64,000 bases of DNA from Dastarcus helophoroides (GCA_028583605.1 CM053328.1:9812782-9876781), one strand, 5' to 3'. Shown: positions 1 through 10,190, counted from the first letter of the stretch. Program-made: numbers and translations. Notes: a model not told the origin generated them from the letters alone.

Positions 1-130
1 AAACTCGGAAATCTAATTCGTCGTTCAAAAATTAGAGAGGGGAAATATCTGCGCAACTTTAGCGATCGTATCTTGTCAACTTTAACGAGCGGACAACTTT
101 AACGGGCACAACTTTAGCGGGAGTCGACTG
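1..130. mobile_element. End of a pogo/Tigger-like DNA transposon
   Basis: The motif CAACTTTARCG occurs four times (54-64, 77-87, 94-104, 109-119), and the block ends at 130, immediately before TA (131-132). Read on the minus strand the terminus is CAGTCGACTCCCGCTAAAG. A CAGT-type terminus with short internal repeats next to a TA dinucleotide is the usual look of pogo/Tigger ends. The rest of the element lies outside the window, so no transposase can be assigned. Confidence 0.5.
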
Positions 131-132
131 TA

Positions 133-1200
133 AATCGAGATTTAAAAAATGTCGACATTTTTAAAAAAGCCGTAAACAAGTTTTAAAAAAAATTAACATT
201 TGCTAAGAAATTAAGAGTTGAATATTTGACAAATTTTGAAATTTTCATAAAAAATTTAAAGTTTTAAAAATATTTTCAGATTTGCAAAAAAAATCCAAAT
301 TTTAAAAAAAGTGAATTTTTTAAAAAAGTCAGACTAGATTTTCGAATTTTACAAATTTTTAGTCCTACTAATTTTCAAAAAGAGACAAAATTTTGAAAAT
401 GCTAAATTTTCAAAAGAATTTAAAATATTTTAAAAAACAAAATTCTCAAAAAATTCAAAATTTTCGAAAAAAATCGAAATTTTGAAAAGCAAATGAATTC
501 TGAGAAAATATCAAAATTTTTAATAGTCGAAATGAGCGGATATTTTGCAAAAATTAAATTTTGTAAAAACGCGTTTTGAGTCGAAGATTACGTTTGAAAA
601 TTAAAATTTTCAAACAAGGAAGATATTTCAAAATTATATATGCTGGACATATACTGGAGAAAAACTTCAACATTTAAGTTAAACTCAAAATTCTAAAAAT
701 ATTTATTTCGATTTTAAATATTTATAAAAAATGTTCGAATTTTCGATAAAAATTTAAAATTAAAGTCCGGATTTGAAGAAAAAATTTCAAATTTTGAGAA
801 AAACTAAAATGTTTAAAAATAAAATTTGGTTTAATGCAAAATTTTAGAAATGATTCAAGGTTTCTTATAAAATTTGGAACTAAAAAATATGCAATTTTTA
901 AATTTAAACATGGAATTTTGATAAAAATTTTAAACTCCTGGGAGTAGGTATTAAGATTTGCTTACTCAAAAAATGACAACTTTTCAAATATTTCGCATTT
1001 AGAAATTAGGTTCGAAATGTCGAAAATCCTGTTTTTGGTTTAAATTTGGAAAATCTTATTTTTAACTTGAAAATTGGTCTCTTTTAAAAATTGTTTTCTG
1101 AAAATTTCAATTTTTTTCTAGAGGTTTTATATTAAAATAGTTGTCTTGAAGGAACTAAAAATTTGAAGTTTAAACTAGAAATCTTCATAAAGATAACAAT
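133..1200 (+). repeat. Satellite-like block, A-type
   Basis: Degenerate tandem sequence in which words such as GTCGAAATTTT, TTTTGAAAA and TTTTCAAAA recur about every 18-21 bp. The plus strand is purine-rich. No coding signal is visible. Confidence 0.75.
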
Positions 1201-1239
1201 TTTCATAACGAAGGCTTCCACGGTCAGAGTCAGTACAGG

Positions 1240-1306
1240 ATATACTTCTTTCGGGATTGGACCGTGTCAAAGAACTACTAAAAGTGTTTGACGTTTCGAC
1301 CACATC
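1240..1306 (-). repeat. Left inverted arm of PLE terminal repeat
   Basis: Reverse complement of the distal terminal repeat at 2037-2102. Both carry the palindromic GACGTTTCG/CGAAACGTC segment and the ACCGTGTCAAAGAACTAC segment. Confidence 0.8.
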
Positions 1307-1371
1307 GACGACATCTTCACCCTACCCCTCGTCCTTCACAACATTAAATAATTTCTTCTAAAGCCTTTCTC

Positions 1372-1983
1372 CCTTATGTTTACGGAGTAACAGATCAAAT
1401 CGGAAAATTATTCAGAAAACACAACATTAAACCCATTTTTTCATCATCCTCAAAGATCCAATAGCTCCTCCCATCTCCCAAAGATAAAATTTTATCCTTT
1501 TGTTCTAATGGTGTGTACAGGATTCCTTGTTCTTGTGGTTCAGTGTACATCGGAGAAACGGGGCGATCATTTAGGACGCGAATATCCGAGCATCAAAGAT
1601 GTCTTAGGTCTGGTTTATTTTCGCAGTCAGCCATTACCGAACATCAACATGAGACGGACATAAGATTCTCTTTGATAGTATTTCAATTATATCCATTATT
1701 CCCAATTACTATAATAAGAAGATACGCAAAGCCATTGAAATCCAAAAATTCCCTAAAAACATCAACAGAGACGACGGTTACATGCTTTCCTCCATCTGAA
1801 AACCAACCATCGGAAATCTTCGGAAGTGATCTCGCAGACGAATGGAATATAAAGTTTCCCTTTCCATCTTTCCTGTCAAAAGAGTTTCGCCTCTGGTATG
1901 GTGGACATACTGAGTTATCGTGCTCTGAGGTTTTGAAATTGGCCTTTTCATTCTTTCTTTCATTTTTGCCTATTCCCTTATAA
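1372..1983 (+). pseudogene. PLE polyprotein C-terminus with GIY-YIG endonuclease domain
   Basis: The reading frame from 1372 gives LPYVYGVTDQIGKLFRKHNI, the linker that joins reverse transcriptase to endonuclease in Penelope-like polyproteins. It continues after an in-frame TAG (1462-1464) into NGVYRIPCSCGSVYIGETGR and the RTRISEH helix of the GIY-YIG nuclease fold (about 1507-1600). Near 1690-1715 the frame shifts: the conserved continuation KAIEIQKFPKNINRDDGY is in another frame. The longest single ORF (1513-1983) therefore drifts out of the true protein, and the usual GTG-to-M call at 1513 is not a biological start. The RT catalytic part is missing. In the family this nuclease nicks the target DNA for reverse transcription. 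The copy is dead. Confidence 0.82.
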
Positions 1984-2014
1984 TCCTCTTTTCATTTATT
2001 GCTTCTTTTCTTTT

Positions 2015-2055
2015 TTCCTGAAGAAGCCCCCTACGATGGTGGACGAAACGTCGAA
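2015..2055 (+). ncRNA. Hammerhead-ribozyme-like motif in PLE terminal repeat
   Basis: A CTGAAGA box (2018-2024) is followed by one extra A, an imperfect helix II (C-rich against GGTGGAC) and GAAA (2045-2048). Then comes ACGTC, in which self-complementary ACGT replaces stem III. A 3-bp helix I is possible between TTC (2015-2017) and GAA (2053-2055). Hammerhead variants with diminished stem III, acting as dimers, are known from PLE terminal repeats. Helix II is damaged, so activity is doubtful. Confidence 0.5.
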
Positions 2056-2204
2056 CACTTTTGGTAGTTCTTTGACACGGTCCAATCCCGGAAGAAGTAT
2101 ATTCTGAATTTTCATTTTGCTTTAAAATTTAATATTGTAACGCAATGTAAATAGATGGAATAGAATCTAGAATAGAATTGTATAATTTAGTAAATAAAAA
2201 AAGT

Positions 2205-2316
2205 TTCTAGAAGGATCTGATAAGGATAAAGCGGCCGCGATAGCAAAACAAATGGCAGATAAGCGTTCCAGAAATTTCGGCAAACGATAAGCCTTATCTG
2301 CCGAAAAATTCTAGAA
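2205..2316 (+). promoter_or_regulatory. Three heat-shock-element-like sites in LTR
   Basis: Palindromic TTCnnGAA units occur at 2205-2212 and 2309-2316. A perfect three-unit element TTCCAGAAATTTC is at 2266-2278, matching the nTTCnnGAAnnTTCn pattern of HSF sites. The three-unit site lies between the arms of an inverted repeat (GGCAGATAAG 2254-2263, CTTATCTGCC 2293-2302), which also contains GATA-type AGATAAG words. All three HSE units are kept in the copy at 51540-51880. Confidence 0.6.
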
Positions 2317-2331
2317 GCCGGGGGCCGAAAC

Positions 2332-2362
2332 TATAAAAGGCGGTCAGCTTTCCCTCGTCAGT
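2332..2362 (+). promoter_or_regulatory. LTR core promoter: TATA box and TCAGT initiator
   Basis: TATAAA at 2332-2337 and TCAGT at 2358-2362 put the A of the initiator 28 bp from the first T of the TATA box, normal arthropod core-promoter spacing. Further TCAGT repeats follow. Copy 2 keeps a TATATAA box and TCAGTCAG. Confidence 0.65.
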
Positions 2363-2849
2363 CAGTCAGTTAGAAGTCAGTGTGGTTAGTGGTTTAGTAA
2401 TTAGTAAATAAGTAGTGAGTTGTTGTTCAGTTGAAGTGTGCCGAGTTAATTTGGTAATAAAGTGGGTATTATTCACACGTGGTAATCAATTCGAACCGAT
2501 AAGCCCATAACAATATAATAAATATTAAATACATAATAAATGATTGTAAATTTAAAATCAAAATTTTAAGTAATTCAGTTTATGTTTTCGAATTTTCAAA
2601 CTTAATACTTACAAAACTTTTCTAAAAATTTACATTTTTCTTTCAAAATTTGGGTTTTCTTATAGATTGCATATTAAAAATATCTTAAACTATGAATTTT
2701 CACATAATTATACTGTTTGTATGCCTGCGGCATATAAATTCATCATCAATTTGTTAAATATACACTACTGCCATCGGGTGACTAGTTACAAAACTGTGTA
2801 GTCCCATCATTTCTATGCAATAGATGACGCTAATTCTGTTGCGGTGCGA

Positions 2850-2989
2850 TACATCGATTCTTCAAACATCTTTTATAAACTGAACGATGTATCGATTTTT
2901 TTTTTGCTTTAGCATTGATGTTGAAACATCGATGTTTACAAACGATACATCGATGTTTTCAAAACATCAAACTATCGTTTACATCTCTA
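2850..2989. mobile_element. ATCGATGT-rich fragment, possible hAT end
   Basis: The segment contains repeated ACATCGATGT and ATACATCGAT palindromes (about 2851-2960). Read from the right it starts TAGAGATGTAAACG, resembling hAT termini. Its right edge at 2989 abuts the mariner-type coding sequence, which it appears to truncate. The left edge and partner terminus were not found. Confidence 0.35.
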
Positions 2990-3264
2990 CTCGTAAGTCA
3001 GTTACGTCGCGGGGTTCGGTTTTATACACTGTCCTTTTCACATAACCCCATAAAAACAAGTCCAGAGGCGTCAGGTCTGGTGATCGTGGTGGTCATTCTA
3101 CGGTACCTCATCTCCCTATCCACCGATTTGGAAATATAAAATCGAGATATTGCCGGACATCGACTTGACAATGTGGTGGTGCTCCATATTGCTGGAACCA
3201 TATTACATTAGTTGGAACGTGTGGATTTTCTTGAGCTGGATATAAGTTTACCAAAGCTTGTACC
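2990..3264 (-). pseudogene. Mariner-type transposase, C-terminal half
   Basis: The minus-strand frame reads ALVNLYPAQENPHVPTN, then VIWFQQYGAPPH, QYLDFIFPNRWIGR and PPRSPDLTPLDLFLWGY, the DDE region of an IS630-Tc1-mariner transposase. The second catalytic Asp (normally QQDGAPPH) is Tyr, and two TGA stops interrupt RWIGR*GTVE*PPRSPD; the third acidic residue remains. The N-terminal half resumes at 6285-6912. The two were one gene before a long-TIR element inserted between them, and the end is cut by other DNA at 2990. Confidence 0.8.
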
Positions 3265-3609
3265 GGGTGGCCAACTAAGAAAGGATGCCGGCTATATCTC
3301 TGCAACGAATCACTTCACAGTTTTAGGGAAAAAATTTTAATAAGAAAAGTGGCCCTGAAAAATCACCGGAAAATATTTTTGAAGTTCTAAAATGACCGGT
3401 AAGGTATATTGAAAATACATGCATTGTAATCGTAGAATAATTTTGATTTGTTTTGCTATACACTTTTTGTTCTGTTTTAAAAATAAAGTAATGGGGAGAC
3501 GTCAACAAATTTTTTTTAAATTCCATTTACTTCAGTTAGCCTTAAGGAAATTTAACAAATTTAGTCTCTATAGAAAGAGTGCTATTTAGTATATCGACGG
3601 TACTTTCAC

Positions 3610-4476
3610 CAGTGGTGGCTGGTCTTAAAGAGCGCAAGAGCGCGCGCTCATCGTGAAATGAGCGATCTATTTTTTTCTGTTTAATGTAAAAGACTTGGAT
3701 TTATAAGTTTTTAAACACAAAACAATGATATTCTAATTAACTAATAATACTTGTGAGTAACTTGGAATAAAGTGCGCAAACGTTTGATTCCATTATATTA
3801 AATATTATAAGGAAATTTAAATAAGTTGGTGCGCGCAGAATTATGCACCTAGCGAGGCTGCCGTGCAATGTCTATCAACGGCCTCCACGGGATACGGAGA
3901 AATAAATTACAGAACACCACACTAGCCCGGGGTACGCCGCTCCGCGCTTATGCGTTATTGCCAAATGCTGAGTTTGGAATTTAAACAATTTTGATGAGAA
4001 AGTAATGAACATTTTATTTCTTTAAAAGATCGTAGAGCGAATTTTTTTTTTAAATATTTTTTTTGGTATTTTTTTAATGTTTAATTAGAACTTTGTAATA
4101 AAATACATTTTATTTTCAAATGCAGTTTTCATGAAAAAGAGATATAATTTTATTTCTATGAAAGCAAACAATTTTAATTAAGTAACCTAGAGCCGTAACG
4201 ACGTACAGCCGAACAGAGTACTTTGAAGAGGCTCAAAAATGTCGATAATGTTTTTTTTTTGTACTCGATAAAAATAATTTAGAGATGATAACCCAAAACT
4301 ATTTTGGAGGTTATAAGATGATAATTAAATTTAATTCGTAAAAATACTATTCAATATCACACCTTTTATATCACTTTTGTTTCTCTTAAATTTAATACTT
4401 TGTTATGGCAGTGTCACCTAAACTCTTAACTACTAATATTTTTGCATCTGTGCACCCCCTGTCAGTCCCGCCACTG
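3610..4476. mobile_element. Non-autonomous hAT element
   Basis: 867-bp element with CAGTGGTGG at the left end and CCGCCACTG at the right end (inverted, one mismatch). It is flanked by a perfect 8-bp duplication ACTTTCAC (3602-3609, 4477-4484). The 8-bp duplication and CAGTGG terminus identify hAT. No transposase ORF is present. It inserted into the left arm of the long-TIR element; the uninterrupted sequence survives in the right arm near 5890. Confidence 0.85.
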
Positions 4477-4860
4477 ACTTTCACGTGTTTTTATTTTAAA
4501 ATTATTGTCGCTGCTACAGCGCGTTATATAAAATGGTAACAATTTTCGCCATTTTTCTTAAAAAAATTAAATAGGAATGATAGGTCAATTTGGATATCTT
4601 AAAATAGAGAATTAATAGCCCTAAAAATCGCAACTCGATATCTTTTGTCTAACCGAAGATATTTGCAAACAAAGTTTAAGTTATGAATAATCACATAGTT
4701 TGTCTACAAAATTGGTAAAGTGGCCCTTTAATAAAGTTATCTGTGAAAATGAAATAAAAAAGTGCAAATTTTTAAGGTTGCAAATATATTTACTTCCTGC
4801 TGCTTCTAACTGAATTGTTATTTCCGCTTTTATATTTCTTTATAAAATAAAAAAAATTGT

Positions 4861-4892
4861 TTCAGGGGATAAGATTTGTATTTCAATTTTTA
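4861..4892 (+). repeat. Tail fragment of ribozyme-bearing repeat
   Basis: TTTCAGGGGATAAGATTTGT followed by ATTTCAATTTTT matches the distal part of the dispersed ribozyme-like arms. The ribozyme core is absent. Confidence 0.55.
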
Positions 4893-5014
4893 AAATTAAA
4901 AAGATTTAATTAAATGAAGAAGCATTTGACATGTTAACTAACCATTTATTTCGAATGCATGAAAATTCAAGTGATGCTGCTAAATCTACGCGTGCAGTAT
5001 CCCGAAAAACGTAA

Positions 5015-5350
5015 TCAAAGTAAAAGAGTTTTCCTTCGACTGATACATCGCATACGCACCACAGGAAATGTGCATGTTGCTGTGTTCAGAAGATAACGTA
5101 GAGGTCGTATCGAGCAAAATATTATAAATGTTTTAGAATATGTGAAATTTAATCCTCATTTAAATGCTAGAACAATAGCTAATGACTTGGGGATATGCTG
5201 AACCACCGTTCAAAACCAGGCTTCCGTGGCAGGTAGATAGAAAGCGAAAGTCAGTTTTTTTGGCCATCCAGGTCCCCAGATCTGACTTGCCTTGATTTTT
5301 ATTTGTCAGGCGAATAGAAGACCTTGTTTTTACCAACGGGCCTACAAAAG
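5015..5350 (+). pseudogene. Degraded Tc1-like transposase inside long-TIR element
   Basis: Around 5035-5205 broken frames give RLIHRIRTTGNVHV and IEQNIINVLEYVKFNPHLNA, the paired HTH region of insect Tc1-like transposases, followed by TIANDLGI. Around 5256-5345 the C-terminal DDE motif WPSRSPDLTCLDFYLSG and RIEDLVFTNGPT appear. Everything between these parts, including the first two catalytic residues, is missing, and stops and frameshifts occur in both. It is a dead internal-deletion derivative and lies centrally between the element's arms. Confidence 0.65.
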
Positions 5351-6284
5351 AAACGGCATGATCGGAAAATAAGAAAGACTATTTAGAGTGGTAGAATGGT
5401 CAATGGTAAAAGTTAAAATTGCAGTGTTCATTTGTCAGAGGATTCACTGCATGAAAATAATGGGCTGCAGTCAGTTTGAACATCTAGGACTCCAGTCAAT
5501 AGACGATAATAATTTAACGATTTTAATGTAATGCAGTGTCTTTTTTTTAATTTTTTGAATATTAAATTGTTTCTTCGGTTAATTTTTTTACATTATTCAC
5601 TATTATTACAATTGAATCATTGTAGTTATGTTAATTACTTATTTTTTTTATTATGGTAAGCAACGTCATCGAGCTTTTACGTTACTGAAATTTTATTTGC
5701 CAATATCTCCGGTTAGACAAAAGATATCGAGTTGCGCTTTTCACTGATATGTAGGGCTTTCAATTCTCCATTTTAAGATATTAAAATTGACATGTCATCC
5801 TATTTAAATTTTATTAGGAAAACGGCAAAATTTGTTACCATTTCATGTAACGCGCTATAGCAACGACAATAATTTTAAAATAAAAATATATGAAAGTGCT
5901 TTCGATAGACTAAATAACACTCTTTCTATAGAGACTGAATTTGTTAAATTTTATTGAGGCTAACTGAAGTAAATGGTATTTAAAAAAATTTTTTCAATGT
6001 CTTCCCACCACTTTATTTTTAGAGTTAGAAGAAAGAGTGTAAAACAAAAATATATTGAAACTACTTTAGAATTACAATGCATGAATTTTCGATATACCTT
6101 AATTAAGCGAAATTTCGAGAAAAACCTAATTTTTTATTTAGCCACCTAGTGGTCATTTTAGAACCTCAAAAATATTTTACAGCGATTTTTCAGGGCCACT
6201 TTTCTTATTGAAATTTTTTTCTCAAAACTGTGGATGGCTCGTTGCTGAGATATAGCCGGCGTCCTTTCTTAGTTGGCCACTCCG

Positions 6285-6912
6285 GTCCATTGTTGTTTCG
6301 AAACAATGCTAAATAATTATCTCCATTTAAATTTTCATCAATAAAAAATGGACCAATGACATGATCTTCAATAACCCCTGCCCAAACATTAACTTTTTCA
6401 GGGTTCTGTGTATGCAATTCTCTCATCCACAGGGGATTTTCCCTAGTCCAGTAGCGACAGTTTTGAAGATTTATATGACCGTGAAGAGTAAAAGTGGACT
6501 CATCAGAAAACAATATTTTTTCTATTTAGATGACATTATTATCTAATCTTTGCATTATTTGGTCACAGAAATGAGTTCTATCAAAATCGTCATCACTGAG
6601 CTGTTGACATGGTGTCAGTTCATAGGGAGGTAATTTATTTTCTTTTAGTATACGAATAATCGAGGAATGACTAGCGTTCAGTGCTACAGCTACTTGTCGA
6701 CTTGAAGAATGTGAATTTTTTTGAAACTCATTCATTATTTCCAATTTGGTATCATTAGTTAATGCATTGGAGGGTTCTTTTTTAGCTTTCGTTCATGTCC
6801 ATGTTCGTGAAAATGCTTTTTGATTTTACTAATTGTACCTTGGGATATAGGCGGTAAATTAGGAAATTTTTGTTGAAATAGACGAGCGACTTCGGCTTGT
6901 GAGCGAGTATCT
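6285..6912 (-). pseudogene. Mariner-type transposase, N-terminal half
   Basis: Read from about 6912 downward: SQAEVARLFQQKFPNLP, SQGTISKIKKHFHEHG, KLEIMNEFQKN and SSRQVAVALNASHSSIIRIL form the two helix-turn-helix units. MFSDESTFTLHG carries the first catalytic Asp (about 6505), followed by NPEKVNVWAGVIEDHVIGPF and DENLNGDNYLALF. Frame breaks occur near 6525-6545 and 6785. The coding sequence ends at the long-TIR element (6284) and continues at 2990-3264. At its 5' end it meets a ribozyme-like arm starting near 6905. Confidence 0.8.
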
Positions 6913-6998
6913 CTCTGAAGATGATATCTTGGCTATCGAAACGCGTTAGAGCAACCTTTGTTGTGTTTTTTAATCTTTCTTGGTTTCAGGGGACAATA
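6907..6998 (+). mobile_element. Ribozyme-bearing repeat arm a
   Basis: Forward arm with an intact hammerhead-like core. CTCT (6911-6914) pairs with AGAG (6948-6951) as helix I. The CTGAAGA box is at 6915-6921, one extra T follows, and helix II is GATATC/GCTATC with one mismatch. GAAA is at 6938-6941, then ACGCGT. The distal part GGTTTCAGGGGACAA follows. It adjoins the 5' end of the mariner pseudogene. Confidence 0.7.
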
Positions 6999-7821
6999 TT
7001 TCAGTTATTCGAAACCTAAGTGGACTAAGTTATAAACGACCACTAGTCCCTATTTCCGGCGCATCCACCAAAATCACTGCATACGCGTCTAGTATTCAGT
7101 TTTCAATAAATGCGAATAATAGCATTTGATTTTCAAGCTAACTTAAAGGAACATGAACTTAAAACGGTTAGGTATTTCGAAAACCTCGCCAGTTAACGGA
7201 AGTTGTTAAATTTTGCTTGGTATTTCTTGCACAGCTTGCGCCGTGGAACATTGTTTTAATTTATATTCTGCTGATAAACCCACGATTCGACTGAAGTAAC
7301 CCTGGGAGTTAAGTTTAATTAAAGCAAGATTAGAATTATTTAATTGAATTTTCACTAATTGAAATCCTGATAGTTCTAATAATTACAAGACCGGAGCGTA
7401 ATTGCTATATAATTGTCCTTTCTGTAAGCGACAAACATTTAAAACGCACTTATTTAGTTATTGGAAAATAAACCGTTATTGATTAATGGGGCCTTCGTCT
7501 AAGCTGGTGCAATTACAGGATTGTTTTCAGGAAGCAAAAACAAATTAATTCCGAGAAAGGATTTAATGTTTCGTTAAGAATGAGGTTCCTTCCTGCCTTG
7601 ACAATTTAGCGAATGGCAATAAAAAGCTAAATTGTCGGAAAGCGACTCCAGAAAAAATGCCGGGAGCTTTGGGAATAATGTATGTTTTGTCTACTGGCTG
7701 TGTTAAAGGGCACCAACTAGAATATTCTTTAAAACTATATTACGCGAACACTGAAAATTGTGGCATTTTTTGTTTTAGCATTTTAAAAGGAGGGAAATAA
7801 ATTTTATTAAGATATATAGTC
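6999..7821. other. Unique AT-rich spacer
   Basis: No gene or repeat family recognised. A perfect 11-bp hairpin (GACAATTTAGC 7600-7610, GCTAAATTGTC 7626-7636, 15-nt loop) is the only clear local structure. Confidence 0.5.
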
Positions 7822-9462
7822 ATTAGGGTGTCCGTTACTTACCAAGTTGGCTTTTTTTTACTTGGGTACCCTCTGGAATACCTCTTTGAGTCTAAAAACA
7901 ATTTTATAAAAAACAAAAAATTATTTCGATGCCTTTGAACCCTAGCTAAATGACGATACTTTTCTTATTTAATTCACATAGTTTTTGCCCTTTTTGGAAA
8001 ATATTTTTTTTTCATGCTTATTATATTTAATAACTCATCAGCTGTTGTTAATTCTGCTTTTATTAAGATCTCTTTTTATAAAAAGGTTTTTAAACTGGAG
8101 TCCAAAAGTTATTTTCTAAATTTAGGGATGTATTACTAATTTTTTGGACAAGTTGGTATTTGCTAAACTTTGACGATTGATATTGGCTAAACACCTGAAC
8201 CAAGTTCAACTTTTAAGTAAGTCATTTGATGTGAAATTTAATCCTCTTTAATTTTTGATAATAATAAGCTTTTTTATAGGATGCGACATTTCCGACTTAT
8301 GGGCGAAAAACTGAAACAAGTGGTTAAAATAGCGGTTTTCTTTAACTTAAAGATTTAGGTGACGCTCAAAATCCGCCAGGAACCCTTGTATCGGATGCCT
8401 ACAGTAAATGTCAAAATCTTCCTGTTTTGGTGGAATTTTTGGGAAGCAAAAGGTTACTTTGCTAGGGCTAGAGGTCGAATTTTCGAAATTTATTTTTTAC
8501 ATTTTTTTCTAATAATTTGGTATTTTTTTATTTACTTAATGTTTTTTTGGTATATTTAAATGTAATATATTAGTTTATGCCTGATAGAAGAGTTTCGCCC
8601 GTAGTATGGTTGACATACTGAATTACTGCGATCATTCTGCCTTTCCTATCTTGTCTTTTTGAGTCATTTTTATTTCTGAAGATTTTTAACTCTATTAGGT
8701 TGACATAATGAGTTACCGTACTTCTTTTCTGTTGAATTAAGTGCTTACTTGTTCTTGAAGGAGTCCTGTACGATGTAGGACGAAACGTCGAATATTTTGA
8801 GTACTTCATAGACTGAATTCATTCCCGTAGGAACTATTTTTTTAATTAAATTTTGTCATACCATAAATATATCAATTTTGAAAAAAAAAATTATTTTTGA
8901 AAACACACAATGGCAGTACTTAAAAATTTAAATCATTTAACCAATGTGAAAATACTCCTTATTTTAAAAATTCAATAAATAAATGGATTTAAGGTGTCAT
9001 ATTTGTAGCAAATTTAAAATAAATTCTTAACTATTTTTATTTACAATTTTTATTAAATTATTACTAAGAGAACAAAATAAATGATATAACATCTTAGTAC
9101 TGAAATGCCATTAAATAGGCGGCAAATTAAAAAAAAGTAAGAAAATACTGGAAAAAAAAACGGTAAAAATAAATTTCGCAAATTCAACCGTCGTTAAAAT
9201 TATAAGAAAATTTTTAAACTCTAACATGACAACTGTATCATATAAAGTGATCATAATAGAAGCAGAATCAACAACAGCTGGTACTTTATTGAAAATAATA
9301 AGTGAGAACAAATTTATTTTCCAAAAAGTGCATGGTAATCAAATGGGAAAAGTATCGCCATTTAGGCAAGGTTAAACGTTTTTAGACTGCAAAGAAATAA
9401 TCTCAAGGATATTAAAGTTAAAAAAGTCAACTTGATAAATCACAGACACCCTAATGGGTCAT
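7822..9462. mobile_element. Second long-TIR element
   Basis: The left arm (about 7822-8110) matches the reverse complement of the right arm (about 9170-9462). Outer ends share CATTAGGGTGTC, then a CAAGTTG motif; further in, TCTAAAAAC, CGATACTTTTC and CAGCTGTTGTT recur in the same order. The arms are about 300 bp. No transposase is recognisable inside; the centre contains a PLE relic (8572-8838). The superfamily is unknown and no convincing target duplication was found. Confidence 0.65.
8572..8838 (+). mobile_element. Penelope-like element 3'-end relic
   Basis: Homologous to 1870-2100: GAGTTTCGCC, a GGTTGACATACTGA segment present twice in variant form (about 8609 and 8698), then GGAGTCCTGTACGATG followed by GGACGAAACGTCGAA. 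Here helix II of the hammerhead-like motif is perfect (GTCCT/AGGAC) but the box reads TTGAAGG, so the core is damaged. No GIY-YIG coding part is left. Confidence 0.65.
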
Positions 9463-9522
9463 AGATGCTCACCAAAAAAGAATCATGCGTTCATAATAGG
9501 TTTATAATATATACAGAGTGTT

Positions 9523-9739
9523 GAAAAACAAATCTTGTCCCCTGAAACAAAGAAAGACAAAAAAACACAATAAAGGTTGTTTTAACGCGTTTCGATAGCC
9601 AAACTATCATCTTCAGAGAGATACTCTCAAAACGAGTTAGAGCTACTTTTGTTGTGTTTTTTAATCTTGCTTGATTTCAGGCGACAAGATTTGTTTTTCT
9701 ATTGTTAAAGGTAACCAAGGACCAGTCTGTTTCACCAAA
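9523..9739. mobile_element. Two-armed ribozyme-bearing element b with 14-bp TSD
   Basis: A reverse arm (about 9523-9628) is joined head-to-head to a decayed forward arm (about 9629-9739). The whole is flanked by an exact 14-bp duplication ATATACAGAGTGTT (9509-9522, 9740-9753). The reverse arm has an intact core: TCTTCAG 9610-9616 and TTTC 9590-9593 are the complements of CTGAAGA and GAAA, with a GATAGT/GCTATC helix II. The forward arm has lost the box and helix II but keeps GAGTTAGAGC and the GGTAACCAAGGACCAGTC tail. Confidence 0.8.
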
Positions 9740-10190
9740 ATATACAGAGTGTTCAGCGTAAAATGAACGATACTTTAGGAAACATTTCCTTGAATGAAAA
9801 TAAGATAATTTAAGTTAACTTTGTTTAATACGTTGGTATTCATAAAAATTTTCAAATTTTTTTTCTGAAACTGGTTCCATCAGTTCGTCTGATTTGTTGG
9901 TTCCATTTGACTAGCGCGGAGTAGAACACTATCATGGTCCCATGAAACTAACACACCTGAGAAAATGTTTTTTAAACATTTTTTTCCATAATATGTTACT
10001 TCTCAAATTGGGAAAAAGTGTTTTTCTTTTGGGTAATAAACACGAATGACCGTTTTTTCTTCGCTAATAATTTACAGGGCGTTCTGAGGCAGCAAAAATG
10101 CTTTTTATTATAAAATCTTGAACAGTAGTGAAAATTTTGATTTTTTGAACTGTTATTATGTTTTTTATGAGTTATGAAAAGCGATTTTAA
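9740..10190. other. Unassigned spacer
   Basis: Begins with TACAGAGTGTTCAGCGTAAA, which resembles the start of repeats common in insect genomes, but no family is assigned. No gene seen. Confidence 0.35.

Larger units (their letters stand above)
1240..2102 (+). mobile_element. 5'-truncated Penelope-like retroelement
   Basis: The element holds the last part of a PLE polyprotein (RT-to-endonuclease linker plus GIY-YIG domain) and a 3' terminal repeat. An inverted copy of about 66 bp of that terminal repeat sits at the left end: 1240-1306 matches the reverse complement of 2037-2102 with few mismatches. Inverted or direct pseudo-LTRs around a truncated body are characteristic of PLEs. I could not define a target-site duplication. 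A relic of the same 3' end lies at 8572-8838. Confidence 0.8.
2136..2512 (+). mobile_element. Solo LTR, copy 1
   Basis: A 377-bp TGTAAC...AACA unit flanked by ATAT on both sides (2132-2135, 2513-2516). A homologous copy in reverse orientation occupies 51540-51880. Internal order is typical of an LTR promoter: GATA and heat-shock-type motifs, a TATA box (TATAAA 2332-2337), a TCAGT initiator about 28 bp downstream (2358-2362), and AATAAA (2456-2461). No internal gag-pol is adjacent, so this is a solo LTR. TG...CA ends and a 4-bp duplication suit a Ty3/gypsy-type element, but the family cannot be proven from the LTR. Confidence 0.8.
3265..6284. mobile_element. Long-TIR DNA transposon inserted in mariner transposase
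   Basis: The left arm (3265-3601 continuing at 4485-4690, split by a hAT insertion) is the inverted copy of the right arm (about 5683-6284). Both begin GTGGCCAACTAAGAAAGGA and stay alignable for roughly 550-600 bp. The element splits the mariner-type gene precisely between LALFRNN and ALVNLYP. CCGG at both junctions may be a 4-bp target duplication, but the junctions differ by one base. The centre holds a degraded transposase in plus orientation, so the element looks like an internally deleted IS630-Tc1-mariner relative with very long TIRs. Confidence 0.7.

Noticed and set aside
1778..1963. Minus-strand frame with TQYVHHTRGETLLTG, and its relative at 8570-8809
   Set aside because: Similarity between the two comes from shared PLE 3' DNA; the frame is antisense to the PLE and not a separate gene.
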